Positions 29,476-36,543 of a DNA stretch of 64,000 bases are shown here, one piece after another; position 1 is the first letter of the stretch, and each line of letters begins with the position of its first letter. This DNA is from an uncultured Umboniibacter sp. Lineage in GTDB: Bacteria > Pseudomonadota > Gammaproteobacteria > Pseudomonadales > DSM-25080. The DNA is taken from the NCBI RefSeq assembly GCF_947497555.1, contig NZ_CANMGY010000002.1:124001-188000 (forward strand). The letters run 5' to 3'. A program made the position numbers and the translations under genes. The notes below the pieces were generated by a model, which was given only the letters and a program-made list of their open reading frames with translations, made no database searches and was not told the origin of the DNA.

Positions 29476-29503
29476 TTGACAGGTGTTGAGTAATTGCTAA
29501 ACT
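29476..29503 (+). promoter_or_regulatory. Promoter of tRNA-Ala with stringent-type discriminator
   Basis: TTGACA (29476-29481), a 16-nt spacer and TAAACT (29498-29503), followed at once by the GC-rich discriminator GCGC. This is the pattern of growth-rate and ppGpp-controlled stable-RNA promoters. Transcription would start near 29510, a few bases before the mature tRNA end. Confidence 0.65.
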
Positions 29504-29517
29504 GCGCATCGTCTTTA

Positions 29518-29593
29518 GGGGCCTTAGCTCAGCTGGGAGAGCGCAACACTGGCAGTGTTGAGGTCAGCGGTTCGATCCCGCTAGGCTCCACCA
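29518..29593 (+). tRNA. tRNA-Ala (anticodon GGC)
   Basis: A 76-nt cloverleaf with encoded CCA. The acceptor GGGGCCT pairs with AGGCTCC and contains the G3-U70 wobble, the identity element for alanyl-tRNA synthetase. The D arm is AGCTCAGCTGGGAGAGC. The anticodon stem-loop is CAACA-CTGGCAG-TGTTG with GGC at 34-36. The T arm contains GGTTCGATCC. It decodes GCC/GCU. It is a single-gene transcription unit with its own promoter and terminator. Confidence 0.97.
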
Positions 29594-29600
29594 ATTAAAA

Positions 29601-29628
29601 ACCTGATTCCGTGAATCAGGTTTTTTTT
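29601..29628 (+). terminator. Terminator of tRNA-Ala
   Basis: ACCTGATTC and GAATCAGGT form a perfect 9-bp stem with a CGT loop, followed by eight T. It starts 8 nt after the CCA end. The segment from here to 29799 shows no further gene. Confidence 0.9.
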
Positions 29629-29799
29629 CGCCTACCATTTAAGTGTTCAACTTCTCGCTAACTTCTCCGCGCTTCTCCCGAGAGCGCGTAACCGACGCAA
29701 TCACCTACGATGAGTAGCTAACTTGTCGCGAATTAGTCGCCAAAATCTGGTTCTTCATCTAGCCTGCTAATATAGCTTTTAGCACTTAAGGAAACTAGC

Positions 29800-30237
29800 A
29801 TGAAGAAATCAACAGTCTCAATTTTTTCTACCTTCATCTTTATACTGGCCTGTAGTTCATCTGTTGAACTAAAGGAACAGCCGGCAATTGAACAGCATGT
29901 TGATGATCACGACCACCATCACGGAGCTGATGGCCACCTCAGCGAGGACGAGCATCATCACGAGACTGACAGCCATGTATTAAGTGAAAGCGAACCCACT
30001 GATAACCATTTTGATGATCACGAACACCATCACGGTGTTGACGGCCATATTTCTGAGCATGAACATCATCATGGGGAGGATGGCCATTCATCGGAGCATG
30101 AGCATCACCATGGTGAGGATGGTCACGACACCGAACACCAACATCATCATGAGGATAGTCTCCACCTTAGTGAGCACGAGCATCATCACCTAGAGGACGC
30201 TGACTCTGACGAAGCTGACGATCACCATCATCACTAA
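29800..30237 (+). CDS. Histidine-rich lipoprotein, probable metal-binding
   Basis: 145 residues. The lipoprotein signal peptide has lipobox ILAC (Cys18), followed by Ser residues. The mature part is almost entirely His, Asp, Glu, Gly and Ser, with about 39 His in all, arranged in imperfect repeats of the form SEHEHHHGEDGH. It ends in HHHH. Such tracts bind Zn, Ni, Cu or Co, so a periplasmic metal buffer or a donor for a transporter is likely (inference). No metal transporter gene lies next to it. AAGGAAACTAGC precedes the ATG. The repeated DNA could vary in copy number between strains. Confidence 0.8.
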   Translation: MKKSTVSIFSTFIFILACSSSVELKEQPAIEQHVDDHDHHHGADGHLSEDEHHHETDSHVLSESEPTDNHFDDHEHHHGVDGHISEHEHHHGEDGHSSEHEHHHGEDGHDTEHQHHHEDSLHLSEHEHHHLEDADSDEADDHHHH

Positions 30238-30248
30238 GAATCATTAAT

Positions 30249-30309
30249 CCCAAGGGGGTATGAGGACGGTGGCAAGAATTGCCACTCTAGAGAGTCAATA
30301 CCCTCTGGG
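30249..30309 (+). other. Compact RNA-like structure after the His-rich lipoprotein gene
   Basis: The outer arms CCCAAGGGGGTA (30249-30260) and TACCCTCTGGG (30299-30309) are nearly complementary. Inside lie a perfect 7-bp hairpin, GTGGCAA-GAA-TTGCCAC (30269-30285), and a second small inverted repeat, ACTCTAGAGAGT (30284-30295). There is no T-tract. It may be a 3'-UTR element or a small RNA. It begins 11 nt after the stop codon. Nothing else is seen up to 30416. Confidence 0.35.
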
Positions 30310-30416
30310 AGTCAGCATCCGCTAGGACGGCACAATTAAAGATCCTAGATCTCCTCTCAACGCCATAGCCAATGTCGTTTCTATTCTGGGAACGAGCTAA
30401 GTCGTTGACGACCGTC

Positions 30417-31607
30417 TCAATGCAATTGGCGCAACTTTGCGTAATAAATCCCGGTGCCTTGGGCAGAATCCTTCTCTCTTGCTTCAGCCAACGTAACGTC
30501 CGCCCGATGCGTCCACCCCCGTTTGCGATAAAGCGCCGCCAAGGAGTAATGGAGCTCTACCACTTGCGGCGCAAGTTCAACGGCTCGCTCTAGATGCGCA
30601 ATCGCTTCAGTCCACTCAGAGCTAGCAATTGCTCGCTCTGCGCGAGCCACATGAGTCACAGGCTGAGCTTCCATATAACTGGCGATCTGCCGTTCAATAA
30701 AGCGCACGCGTCTCATATCACCCTGTCGTTGATAGAAGCGAGCTAGAGCATTCAGCCCTATCTCCGGAGCAATAGTCGCCTGTGATGCTCGAGTGAGTAA
30801 AGCGGTCTCTTGGGCCAAAGACGGTTGGTAGAAGTTTGCCAGATTAAGCCATAATCCGGCATGCTCGGGAAAAAGCTCAACCGCCTCCTTTGCTAAAATC
30901 GCCGCAGTGGTTAAGTCATCCCTACGCCATGCAGAGACGGCTTGATTTGACCTTAGTAAGCCTAGAGCCTCACTGTCTAATAGCGGTTGAGATAAGGACT
31001 CCATTGCCTCTTGGCCCGTTACATCAAAGCGAAAGTTAGCTTTACCTACAGTAACGACAGCTACTGCATGATCCATGCGAATCCAGGTGTCATCCATGGT
31101 CTCCCAGCCGGAGCTGTCGTTAACAAGTTCGAAGTTAGCCTCCAAGCCCAACTCGCGAGCATGAGTCACTACCCAACTCGCAAAATCTAAACAATTCCCA
31201 GTAAAAGCTTCAACATCCTGCCGATTATCAACCAATGCCCTATAACGCCAATTAAAACGTTCATCATTGAATACGAGTTGCCTGAGACGAATTGCCATCC
31301 TTCGATTATCTACGGAGCCTCGCGTGCGTAAACGTGAGCCTTCTGCGCGAATGGGATCTACAGGAAACCGAGTGTTAGAAAGTCTTGAAGGACTACTCTT
31401 ATCAACTGTTACATCACTGAAGGGCTCCGAAACTGCCTGAATTAGTTCGGCTGAAATTGGATGTTCCAACTCTGCGAGCGGACTTTTGAATGGTGGCAAC
31501 ACAACAGTCGCTAGTAACTGCTGGTCCGAGATTTGCTGAGATGATTGCGTGCATGCCTGCAGCCAAAGGATAACCAACAATAAAGAGAAGGCACTCATTC
31601 GTTTCAT
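30417..31607 (-). CDS. Lipoprotein with transglutaminase-like and TPR domains
   Basis: About 396 residues from ATG 31607 (MKRMSAF). GGGAG lies 10 nt upstream, and the ATG at 31625 lacks a site. The lipobox is LQAC. A transglutaminase/cysteine-protease-like core follows, with Cys in TGNCLDFASWVVTHARELG and a His in RMDHAVAVV, then Asp in RFDVTG, a plausible Cys-His-Asp triad. The C-terminal half holds tetratricopeptide-like repeats (AWRRDDLTTAAILAKEAVEL, AIAHLERAVELAP). It is probably an outer-membrane lipoprotein facing the periplasm, with peptidase, amidase or scaffold function. It is monocistronic and convergent with the His-rich gene. No specific role can be assigned. Confidence 0.75.
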   Translation of the reverse strand: MKRMSAFSLLLVILWLQACTQSSQQISDQQLLATVVLPPFKSPLAELEHPISAELIQAVSEPFSDVTVDKSSPSRLSNTRFPVDPIRAEGSRLRTRGSVDNRRMAIRLRQLVFNDERFNWRYRALVDNRQDVEAFTGNCLDFASWVVTHARELGLEANFELVNDSSGWETMDDTWIRMDHAVAVVTVGKANFRFDVTGQEAMESLSQPLLDSEALGLLRSNQAVSAWRRDDLTTAAILAKEAVELFPEHAGLWLNLANFYQPSLAQETALLTRASQATIAPEIGLNALARFYQRQGDMRRVRFIERQIASYMEAQPVTHVARAERAIASSEWTEAIAHLERAVELAPQVVELHYSLAALYRKRGWTHRADVTLAEAREKDSAQGTGIYYAKLRQLH

Positions 31608-31703
31608 CAAGACAAGTTCTCCCATGTGTGAAGTTCGTAACCGATTAAGCCATCATTATAATCTAGTCATCAAATATAAGGCATTTTGCAGACTAGGCAA
31701 CTA

Positions 31704-32141
31704 CTAAATGTGCTTTATCGACTTGAGAATGATCGTTGTCTCCATGTCATCAATGGCCTCAATAGCCGCCAACTCTGTTTTGAGTTTGGCTTCAAGGTCC
31801 TCCAAACTCTCACTATGAAGACGCAGCATATAATCATACCTACCCGTAATGGTGCTACATTCCGTGACATAATCCATCTGCTGAATAGCGGCTTCAAAGA
31901 GCTGAGCTTCAGTGATACCGTTACGTCGTAATTTTACCGACACTAATGCACTGACATTACGCCCTGTTAGCACCGGATTAACTCGCGCATGATAGCCAGT
32001 AATCACCCCGCTCCGCTCAAGCTTTCTAACACGTCGCGAGCACGGCGATGGCGATAGGTTTACAGCCTCGGCAAGCTCTGTATTACTCAACCTCGCGTCG
32101 CGCTGTAACAGGCGCACAATCTTTTGATCTACTAAATCCAT
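31704..32141 (-). CDS. Lrp/AsnC-family regulator
   Basis: 145 residues. The N-terminal winged HTH (DLVDQKIVRLLQRDARLSNTELAEAVNLSPSPCSRRVRKLE) is the classic Lrp start. The RAM ligand-binding domain has the GRYDYMLRL segment near residue 100. It is transcribed divergently from the PrnB-like/kynureninase-like genes, 131 nt apart, so it is probably their regulator responding to an amino acid, most simply tryptophan or a relative (inference). Confidence 0.9.
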   Translation of the reverse strand: MDLVDQKIVRLLQRDARLSNTELAEAVNLSPSPCSRRVRKLERSGVITGYHARVNPVLTGRNVSALVSVKLRRNGITEAQLFEAAIQQMDYVTECSTITGRYDYMLRLHSESLEDLEAKLKTELAAIEAIDDMETTIILKSIKHI

Positions 32142-32202
32142 AATTAGTTAAAAACACCCTTTATAGAGTTAAAATAGCTACATTACACCCATATCTAATC
32201 AC

Positions 32203-32235
32203 TAAATGATAAATAAAAGCAATAATAGTCATTTA
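32203..32235. promoter_or_regulatory. Candidate Lrp operator in the divergent region
   Basis: The inverted repeat TAAATGA (32203-32209) and TCATTTA (32229-32235), centred 12 bp upstream of the middle of an AT-rich region, lies between the Lrp gene and the dioxygenase-like gene. AT-rich imperfect dyads are typical of Lrp-type sites. Assignment is by context only. Confidence 0.3.
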
Positions 32236-32272
32236 TATAAACTGATAATAGAAGAAAAAGTCTGAGGCATTT

Positions 32273-33433
32273 ATGACCCAAAACGCACGCTCATTTGATC
32301 ACTGGATTCGCAACGATTTCATTGAGATAAATACTCAACTCGAGACCCTCTATTTCAGCAACGTTAGTGATCGAGCTGACGTGACGGGGATAGGCGACGA
32401 TCTTAAGCACGCCCTGCTTCATGACGGCAAGCAGATGATGATCTCCCTACTCAAGGAGGGAAACACAGATGAAGGCTTTGACGCAGGGTTTGACCTCTTG
32501 GGAAATATCGGTTTTTACATGGCTGCCTGTCGGCGACACGAACTTACGGAGCCATCAAGAGAAACCAAGTCACCATTAGTTGAAGCATCGGCGCTGGCAC
32601 TTCAGGTGGGGGCATCAATTGGGATGATTCCTCGCTTTAGCACCGCTCATTTAACCACGCATAATCAGGCCATAAACGGTAGGGCAAAATCTTTTACCCA
32701 CCTTAGCGACGAAGCTATCTTCAATGAGTTCAACACCCGCGCCATCCTCGCTTACCAGGAGGCTGCGGCGGCACTCATCAAGGTGGTAGATGTAGGGATC
32801 AGTTCGCCCGTTGCCATTGACTTGCTGCATACCGCAAAGGTCGCTTTAGAAAAGGTCTACGCTTCTAATCATCAACTCAATCATCAGCTTGATGTCGACC
32901 GCTTCTTTTACTCGGTCCGTCCATACTATAAGTCACATCGGGTCGGCAATAATGTCTATCGCGGGGCCAACGCTGGCGACTTCGCCGGCATCAACATTAT
33001 CGATTTGCTGTTAGGGTTGTGTCGTGCTGACGAGTCCTACTACTCTCAGCTTTTGGTAGATAAAATGCTGTATATGATGCCGGATGATCAAGCAGCGCTT
33101 CGAAATGCGATGCGATTGCCAAATCTACTCGATTCCCTACTTTCATGCTCTCCCGGGAGTTGGCAAAGCGAAGCAGCTGCAGCGCTTATCCAAGTATGCC
33201 AAGCTCACGGCGCAACAGCTGAACAGCATCACAACCTATTGGTTGAACGATTTATCCGCGTTCCGTCAGAGCAACTAGCCACTCAACATCATGAGAATCT
33301 AACGGCCAGCGGGCCTCCGCTTCCTGTATTATTAGCCGCGTTAGAAAAACTTAGAGATCTCCGCTGCGCTAACCCACGCAGTGATATTGTCACCGCTTCA
33401 GCGAAAATGAGACAGCTAGAGGAATTACTATAA
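32273..33433 (+). CDS. PrnB-like (DUF1864) protein, indoleamine-dioxygenase superfamily
   Basis: 386 residues, all-helical and soluble. The style and length fit the DUF1864/PrnB family, haem proteins related to tryptophan and indoleamine 2,3-dioxygenases; PrnB works in pyrrolnitrin synthesis. A segment RPYYKSHRVGNNVYRGANAGDF (split around 219-241) carries a conserved-looking His and Arg and may hold the haem ligand or substrate contacts. The operon mate is kynureninase-like and the divergent gene is an Lrp regulator. A tryptophan-type dioxygenase feeding a kynurenine-type cleavage is therefore the most economical idea (inference). No halogenase or other pyrrolnitrin gene is nearby. GAGG lies about 6 nt before the ATG. 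The stop overlaps the next start (TAATG). Confidence 0.65.
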   Translation: MTQNARSFDHWIRNDFIEINTQLETLYFSNVSDRADVTGIGDDLKHALLHDGKQMMISLLKEGNTDEGFDAGFDLLGNIGFYMAACRRHELTEPSRETKSPLVEASALALQVGASIGMIPRFSTAHLTTHNQAINGRAKSFTHLSDEAIFNEFNTRAILAYQEAAAALIKVVDVGISSPVAIDLLHTAKVALEKVYASNHQLNHQLDVDRFFYSVRPYYKSHRVGNNVYRGANAGDFAGINIIDLLLGLCRADESYYSQLLVDKMLYMMPDDQAALRNAMRLPNLLDSLLSCSPGSWQSEAAAALIQVCQAHGATAEQHHNLLVERFIRVPSEQLATQHHENLTASGPPLPVLLAALEKLRDLRCANPRSDIVTASAKMRQLEELL

Positions 33434-34530
33434 TGGGCAACCAACCCTTTCAGCATCTCCCTAACTACTGGTTATCACATTCGGTGGGTCGTCCACTGAA
33501 AAACGCCTCTGAGGTGCTAACCGAGCAATATCTAAACCATTGGCAGGGTTCTGAGCCCTGGCCCCTGTGGCTGCAAACCATTCAAGAATTTAAAGAACAG
33601 GCCAGTCAATTAATTAACGCGGAAGCGACAACGGTCTGTCCGCAGCTAAACGTTTCTAGTGGTTTAACCAAGATGTTGAACGCTATGTGTAAAGGCAAGC
33701 CAAACCCCAAAATATTACTTTCCGAAGCGGACTTCGCTACGATCAGTTTTGTCGCTAAGCAGGTTCCGAATGCCGAGCTTCGCTACCTCCCTGCCAACGC
33801 CGACGTCACCGTTCTGAGTACTTGGACAGACTATCTCCAAGAGGATCTGGACGTTGCGCTCATTACGCATGTGTTTTCCAATACTGGAATGAGAGCGCCG
33901 GTTAAGGAAATCGTTGCTGAGTATCGCAGCCGTTCTATTCGCTCCATTATTGACGTCGCTCAATCCATCGGCATCGTGCCAATAGACGTCGCTCAATGGC
34001 AGGCTGATGTGATCATAGGCACCTCAGTTAAGTGGCTGTCAGGGGGGCCTGGGGCTGCCTTTATGTATGTTGAACCCAGCTTTTGCAGCAACCTAGAGCC
34101 CAGTGATGTAGGCTGGTTTTCGCACCAAGATCCCTTTGAATTTGACGTCCATAATTTCGAATACGACCAAACCAGTCATCGCTTTCTAGGTGGCACTCCC
34201 TCAGTGGCCCCCTTCGCGATTGCGGCGGCAAGTATTGCTGAAATTAATCGTATCGGGGTAACTAATATCTTGACCCATAATCAACATATTGCGGCTCAGC
34301 TTACAGCAGATACTCCCGCTACTTGGTGGCATTCACCTGCGCTTGAGACGAAACGTGGTGGAACCCTAGTTTTTAAACCGCCTGAAGACATCTCAAATCG
34401 GCTGCTACACGCTCACCAAAACAACCGTATCTTTCTCGATCAACGAGCTACTGGCTTTCGGCTATCGCCATGCTGGACGAATACTGAAGCGGATATCGCG
34501 AAATTCAAACGGATAATTAGTGGGAATTGA
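33433..34530 (+). CDS. Kynureninase-like class V PLP enzyme
   Basis: 365 residues, fold type I. The PLP Lys is Lys200 in GTSVKWLSGGPG, with the ring-nitrogen Asp174 in IIDVAQSIG and a stacking/contact His146 in ITHVFSNTG. The C-terminal domain has GFRLSPCWTNTEADI, which resembles the substrate-binding end of kynureninases (R..P..Y/N). Kynureninase splits L-kynurenine to anthranilate and alanine. Canonical enzymes are about 410-420 residues, so this is a short, divergent member. Its substrate may be a modified kynurenine. It is translationally coupled to the PrnB-like gene by TAATG. Confidence 0.75.
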   Translation: MGNQPFQHLPNYWLSHSVGRPLKNASEVLTEQYLNHWQGSEPWPLWLQTIQEFKEQASQLINAEATTVCPQLNVSSGLTKMLNAMCKGKPNPKILLSEADFATISFVAKQVPNAELRYLPANADVTVLSTWTDYLQEDLDVALITHVFSNTGMRAPVKEIVAEYRSRSIRSIIDVAQSIGIVPIDVAQWQADVIIGTSVKWLSGGPGAAFMYVEPSFCSNLEPSDVGWFSHQDPFEFDVHNFEYDQTSHRFLGGTPSVAPFAIAAASIAEINRIGVTNILTHNQHIAAQLTADTPATWWHSPALETKRGGTLVFKPPEDISNRLLHAHQNNRIFLDQRATGFRLSPCWTNTEADIAKFKRIISGN

Positions 34531-34632
34531 CATCTAGCGTGCCCGTCACAGGGATGTCGGATTCGCGCGACGAAGCATCATACCTATGAGGCTAGCATTT
34601 ATCGTATTGCTAACACCGACACTCGATGGCTA

Positions 34633-35382
34633 TCAAAAGCTTTGAAGAATGAGGAGTATAGCAACAACCGCTAGCAACCCATAAACAAGTTGGAGAAAAC
34701 TAGCTTCATCTACGCGGTGGTGCATCCAATTGCCCACCCATGCGCCAGCAAGAACCATCGGTGCCAGCAGTGCAATTGAGTAACCCTGAGCTAATAATCT
34801 TCCATCTATTAGGTAGGCAACGGTCAGTACACTATTCAGTGATAGCCATACTGTCACTAGCGTTGCGCGAAAGGCAGCCTTTCCCTTGGCAGCCTTTGAC
34901 ATGGCGTAGACCAGCAGTGGCCCGCCGGAAGCGTACATACCGTGAATAACTCCCGACACACCAATCAACGAGGCGCGTTTCGTTTGCTGAACTGAGGTAT
35001 TACGGGAATCAACCACCGCATCAACGGGTAAGCTTTTTAGTTGTAAGAGGGCCTGCCCCGACAGCAGTAAAATGAAACTTGCGAAGACGAGCGTGAGAAT
35101 GTCTTCAGGGAATATTTGGGGTAACCAGTAACCAATCGCCATACCACTTAACATAAACGGTAAGATAACCTTGAGAAGTAAGGACCAATCAATATGACTT
35201 CGATTGCGCCAAGCGAGCGGAAGATTCATTAGCAGCGTGAGAGGCACCAAAATCACTACTAAGCTTGGCAAATCAATAATCAGCGCGCCGACACTTAGAG
35301 CCAATACAACACTCCCAAAGCCAGTCATTGCGCCCACCGCGAAGGCGCCAAACACAATTAACGCTAATAGTACTTCAATCAC
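34633..35382 (-). CDS. TauE/SafE-family membrane permease
   Basis: 249 residues with about seven to eight hydrophobic helices. The N-terminal GAMTGFGSVVLALSVGALI and the second-half repeat GVSGVIHGMYASGGPLLVYAM are the paired signatures of the TauE/SafE (DUF81) family, which exports small sulfonates, sulfite or organic anions. It is convergent with the kynureninase-like gene (about 100-nt gap). It could export an end product such as an aromatic acid, but this link is only positional. Confidence 0.85.
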   Translation of the reverse strand: MIEVLLALIVFGAFAVGAMTGFGSVVLALSVGALIIDLPSLVVILVPLTLLMNLPLAWRNRSHIDWSLLLKVILPFMLSGMAIGYWLPQIFPEDILTLVFASFILLLSGQALLQLKSLPVDAVVDSRNTSVQQTKRASLIGVSGVIHGMYASGGPLLVYAMSKAAKGKAAFRATLVTVWLSLNSVLTVAYLIDGRLLAQGYSIALLAPMVLAGAWVGNWMHHRVDEASFLQLVYGLLAVVAILLILQSF

Positions 35383-35673
35383 GCTTTGAAACCGCCCTTT
35401 AGGGGTAAATTACTCTGGGAACACGCCTTGGCTAACGCTTCACTAGCGCTAAAATAAGCGTTGAAGCTAAGCTCACCTATCATCCTACTGGCACACACTA
35501 CAGAGAGCCTAGTGCCCTCGAACCGATTATCGCTGAGCTAGTTAAATTTAGCATAGATGTGATTATAACGATTTATCGACAACACGAAACCGATAACGCA
35601 AAAGTATCAAAAGGAAATAGTGTACTAATCAGCAAACTCGTCTAGTATTATCTAACAATTTGACGCTCAATCT

Positions 35674-35700
35674 TGAGACGTGACTGACACGTCTCATTTT
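35674..35700 (+). other. Perfect hairpin followed by TTTT upstream of the retropepsin operon
   Basis: TGAGACGTG (35674-35682) and CACGTCTCA (35688-35696) form a 9-bp perfect stem with a 5-nt loop, followed by four T. It lies about 85 nt before the lipoprotein gene in the 402-nt divergent region 35383-35784, which holds no other recognisable gene. It could be the terminator of an unseen short RNA, a leader attenuator, or a dyad operator. Confidence 0.35.
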
Positions 35701-35784
35701 AAGCGAAATTAACTGGCAATTTTTTGCCATCATCGCTACAAATTCATAATGCTTTACTAAATAGATTTGGATAGATAATTAATC

Positions 35785-36543
35785 ATGACGTGGGTAACTC
35801 GAGTTGTATTTATAGCTGTCTTTTTTACTGGCTGCGGCTATCAAAAGACGATGCAAGCGCACATTGATACCAGTGACTCACTCGCGGCAACCGCTGAATC
35901 CATGCAGGTCGATCTAGCCAACCTCGAAACTAGCCTCCAACAGCAGCAAGAGCAACTGCAGAATATTAGCTTGCAGTTAGCGCAAATTAGCGAAAGTCTA
36001 AGCCAGCAACAGACTCAATTACACCAACATGCAGCCACGCCTGACGAAGTGACCGCCCCCCCCAGCGAACCGAGCCTCGCCGTGCAAGTGCCGCTGCGAA
36101 ATATGAATAAAACCGTGCTCGGTGGGCGGGAAAGTATTTTTATCCATGCCGCTAATGAAGAGTTTGTTGCTCGCATAGACACTGGAGCGGAAGTTTCTTC
36201 CATTCACGCCTCCAATATCGAGTTGTTCGAACGAGATGGTAAAGAATGGGTCCGCTTTACCATTGATCACGAAGCGATCAATGAGCTGCGTCATAGTGTG
36301 GTAGAGCGACCAATCAAACGTCAAGCTCGGATCCGCCAAGCAAATAGCGATGAAGCTCAAGAACGTTATGTTGTATCCATGTTGACTCAATTAGGAGAAA
36401 TTGAACAACACACGGACTTTACGCTGACCGATCGATCTCAACTCACAAATCCAATTCTCATTGGACGAGATTACTTCATTGACATCGCAATTGTTGATGT
36501 AAGCCGTGAATTTATTCAATCATCTGCTCCGGGAACCGATTAA
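35785..36543 (+). CDS. Retropepsin-like (PF05618-type) lipoprotein
   Basis: 252 residues. The signal peptide has lipobox FTGC (Cys17). A Gln-rich coiled coil spans about 30-80. A retropepsin-like aspartic domain follows, with RIDTGAEVSSIHA (around residues 131-143), the DTGA active-site motif, and LIGRDYF near the C-terminus. The family is annotated as 'ATP-dependent zinc protease', a name without good support. It forms a three-gene operon with an inactive-transglutaminase/7TM protein (TAATG overlap) and an ATP-grasp ligase. Homologous trios occur in Vibrio and Pseudomonas, where I recall links to envelope or osmotic adaptation. Treat that as unverified. It is probably periplasmic, anchored in the outer or inner membrane. 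Confidence 0.8.
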   Translation: MTWVTRVVFIAVFFTGCGYQKTMQAHIDTSDSLAATAESMQVDLANLETSLQQQQEQLQNISLQLAQISESLSQQQTQLHQHAATPDEVTAPPSEPSLAVQVPLRNMNKTVLGGRESIFIHAANEEFVARIDTGAEVSSIHASNIELFERDGKEWVRFTIDHEAINELRHSVVERPIKRQARIRQANSDEAQERYVVSMLTQLGEIEQHTDFTLTDRSQLTNPILIGRDYFIDIAIVDVSREFIQSSAPGTD

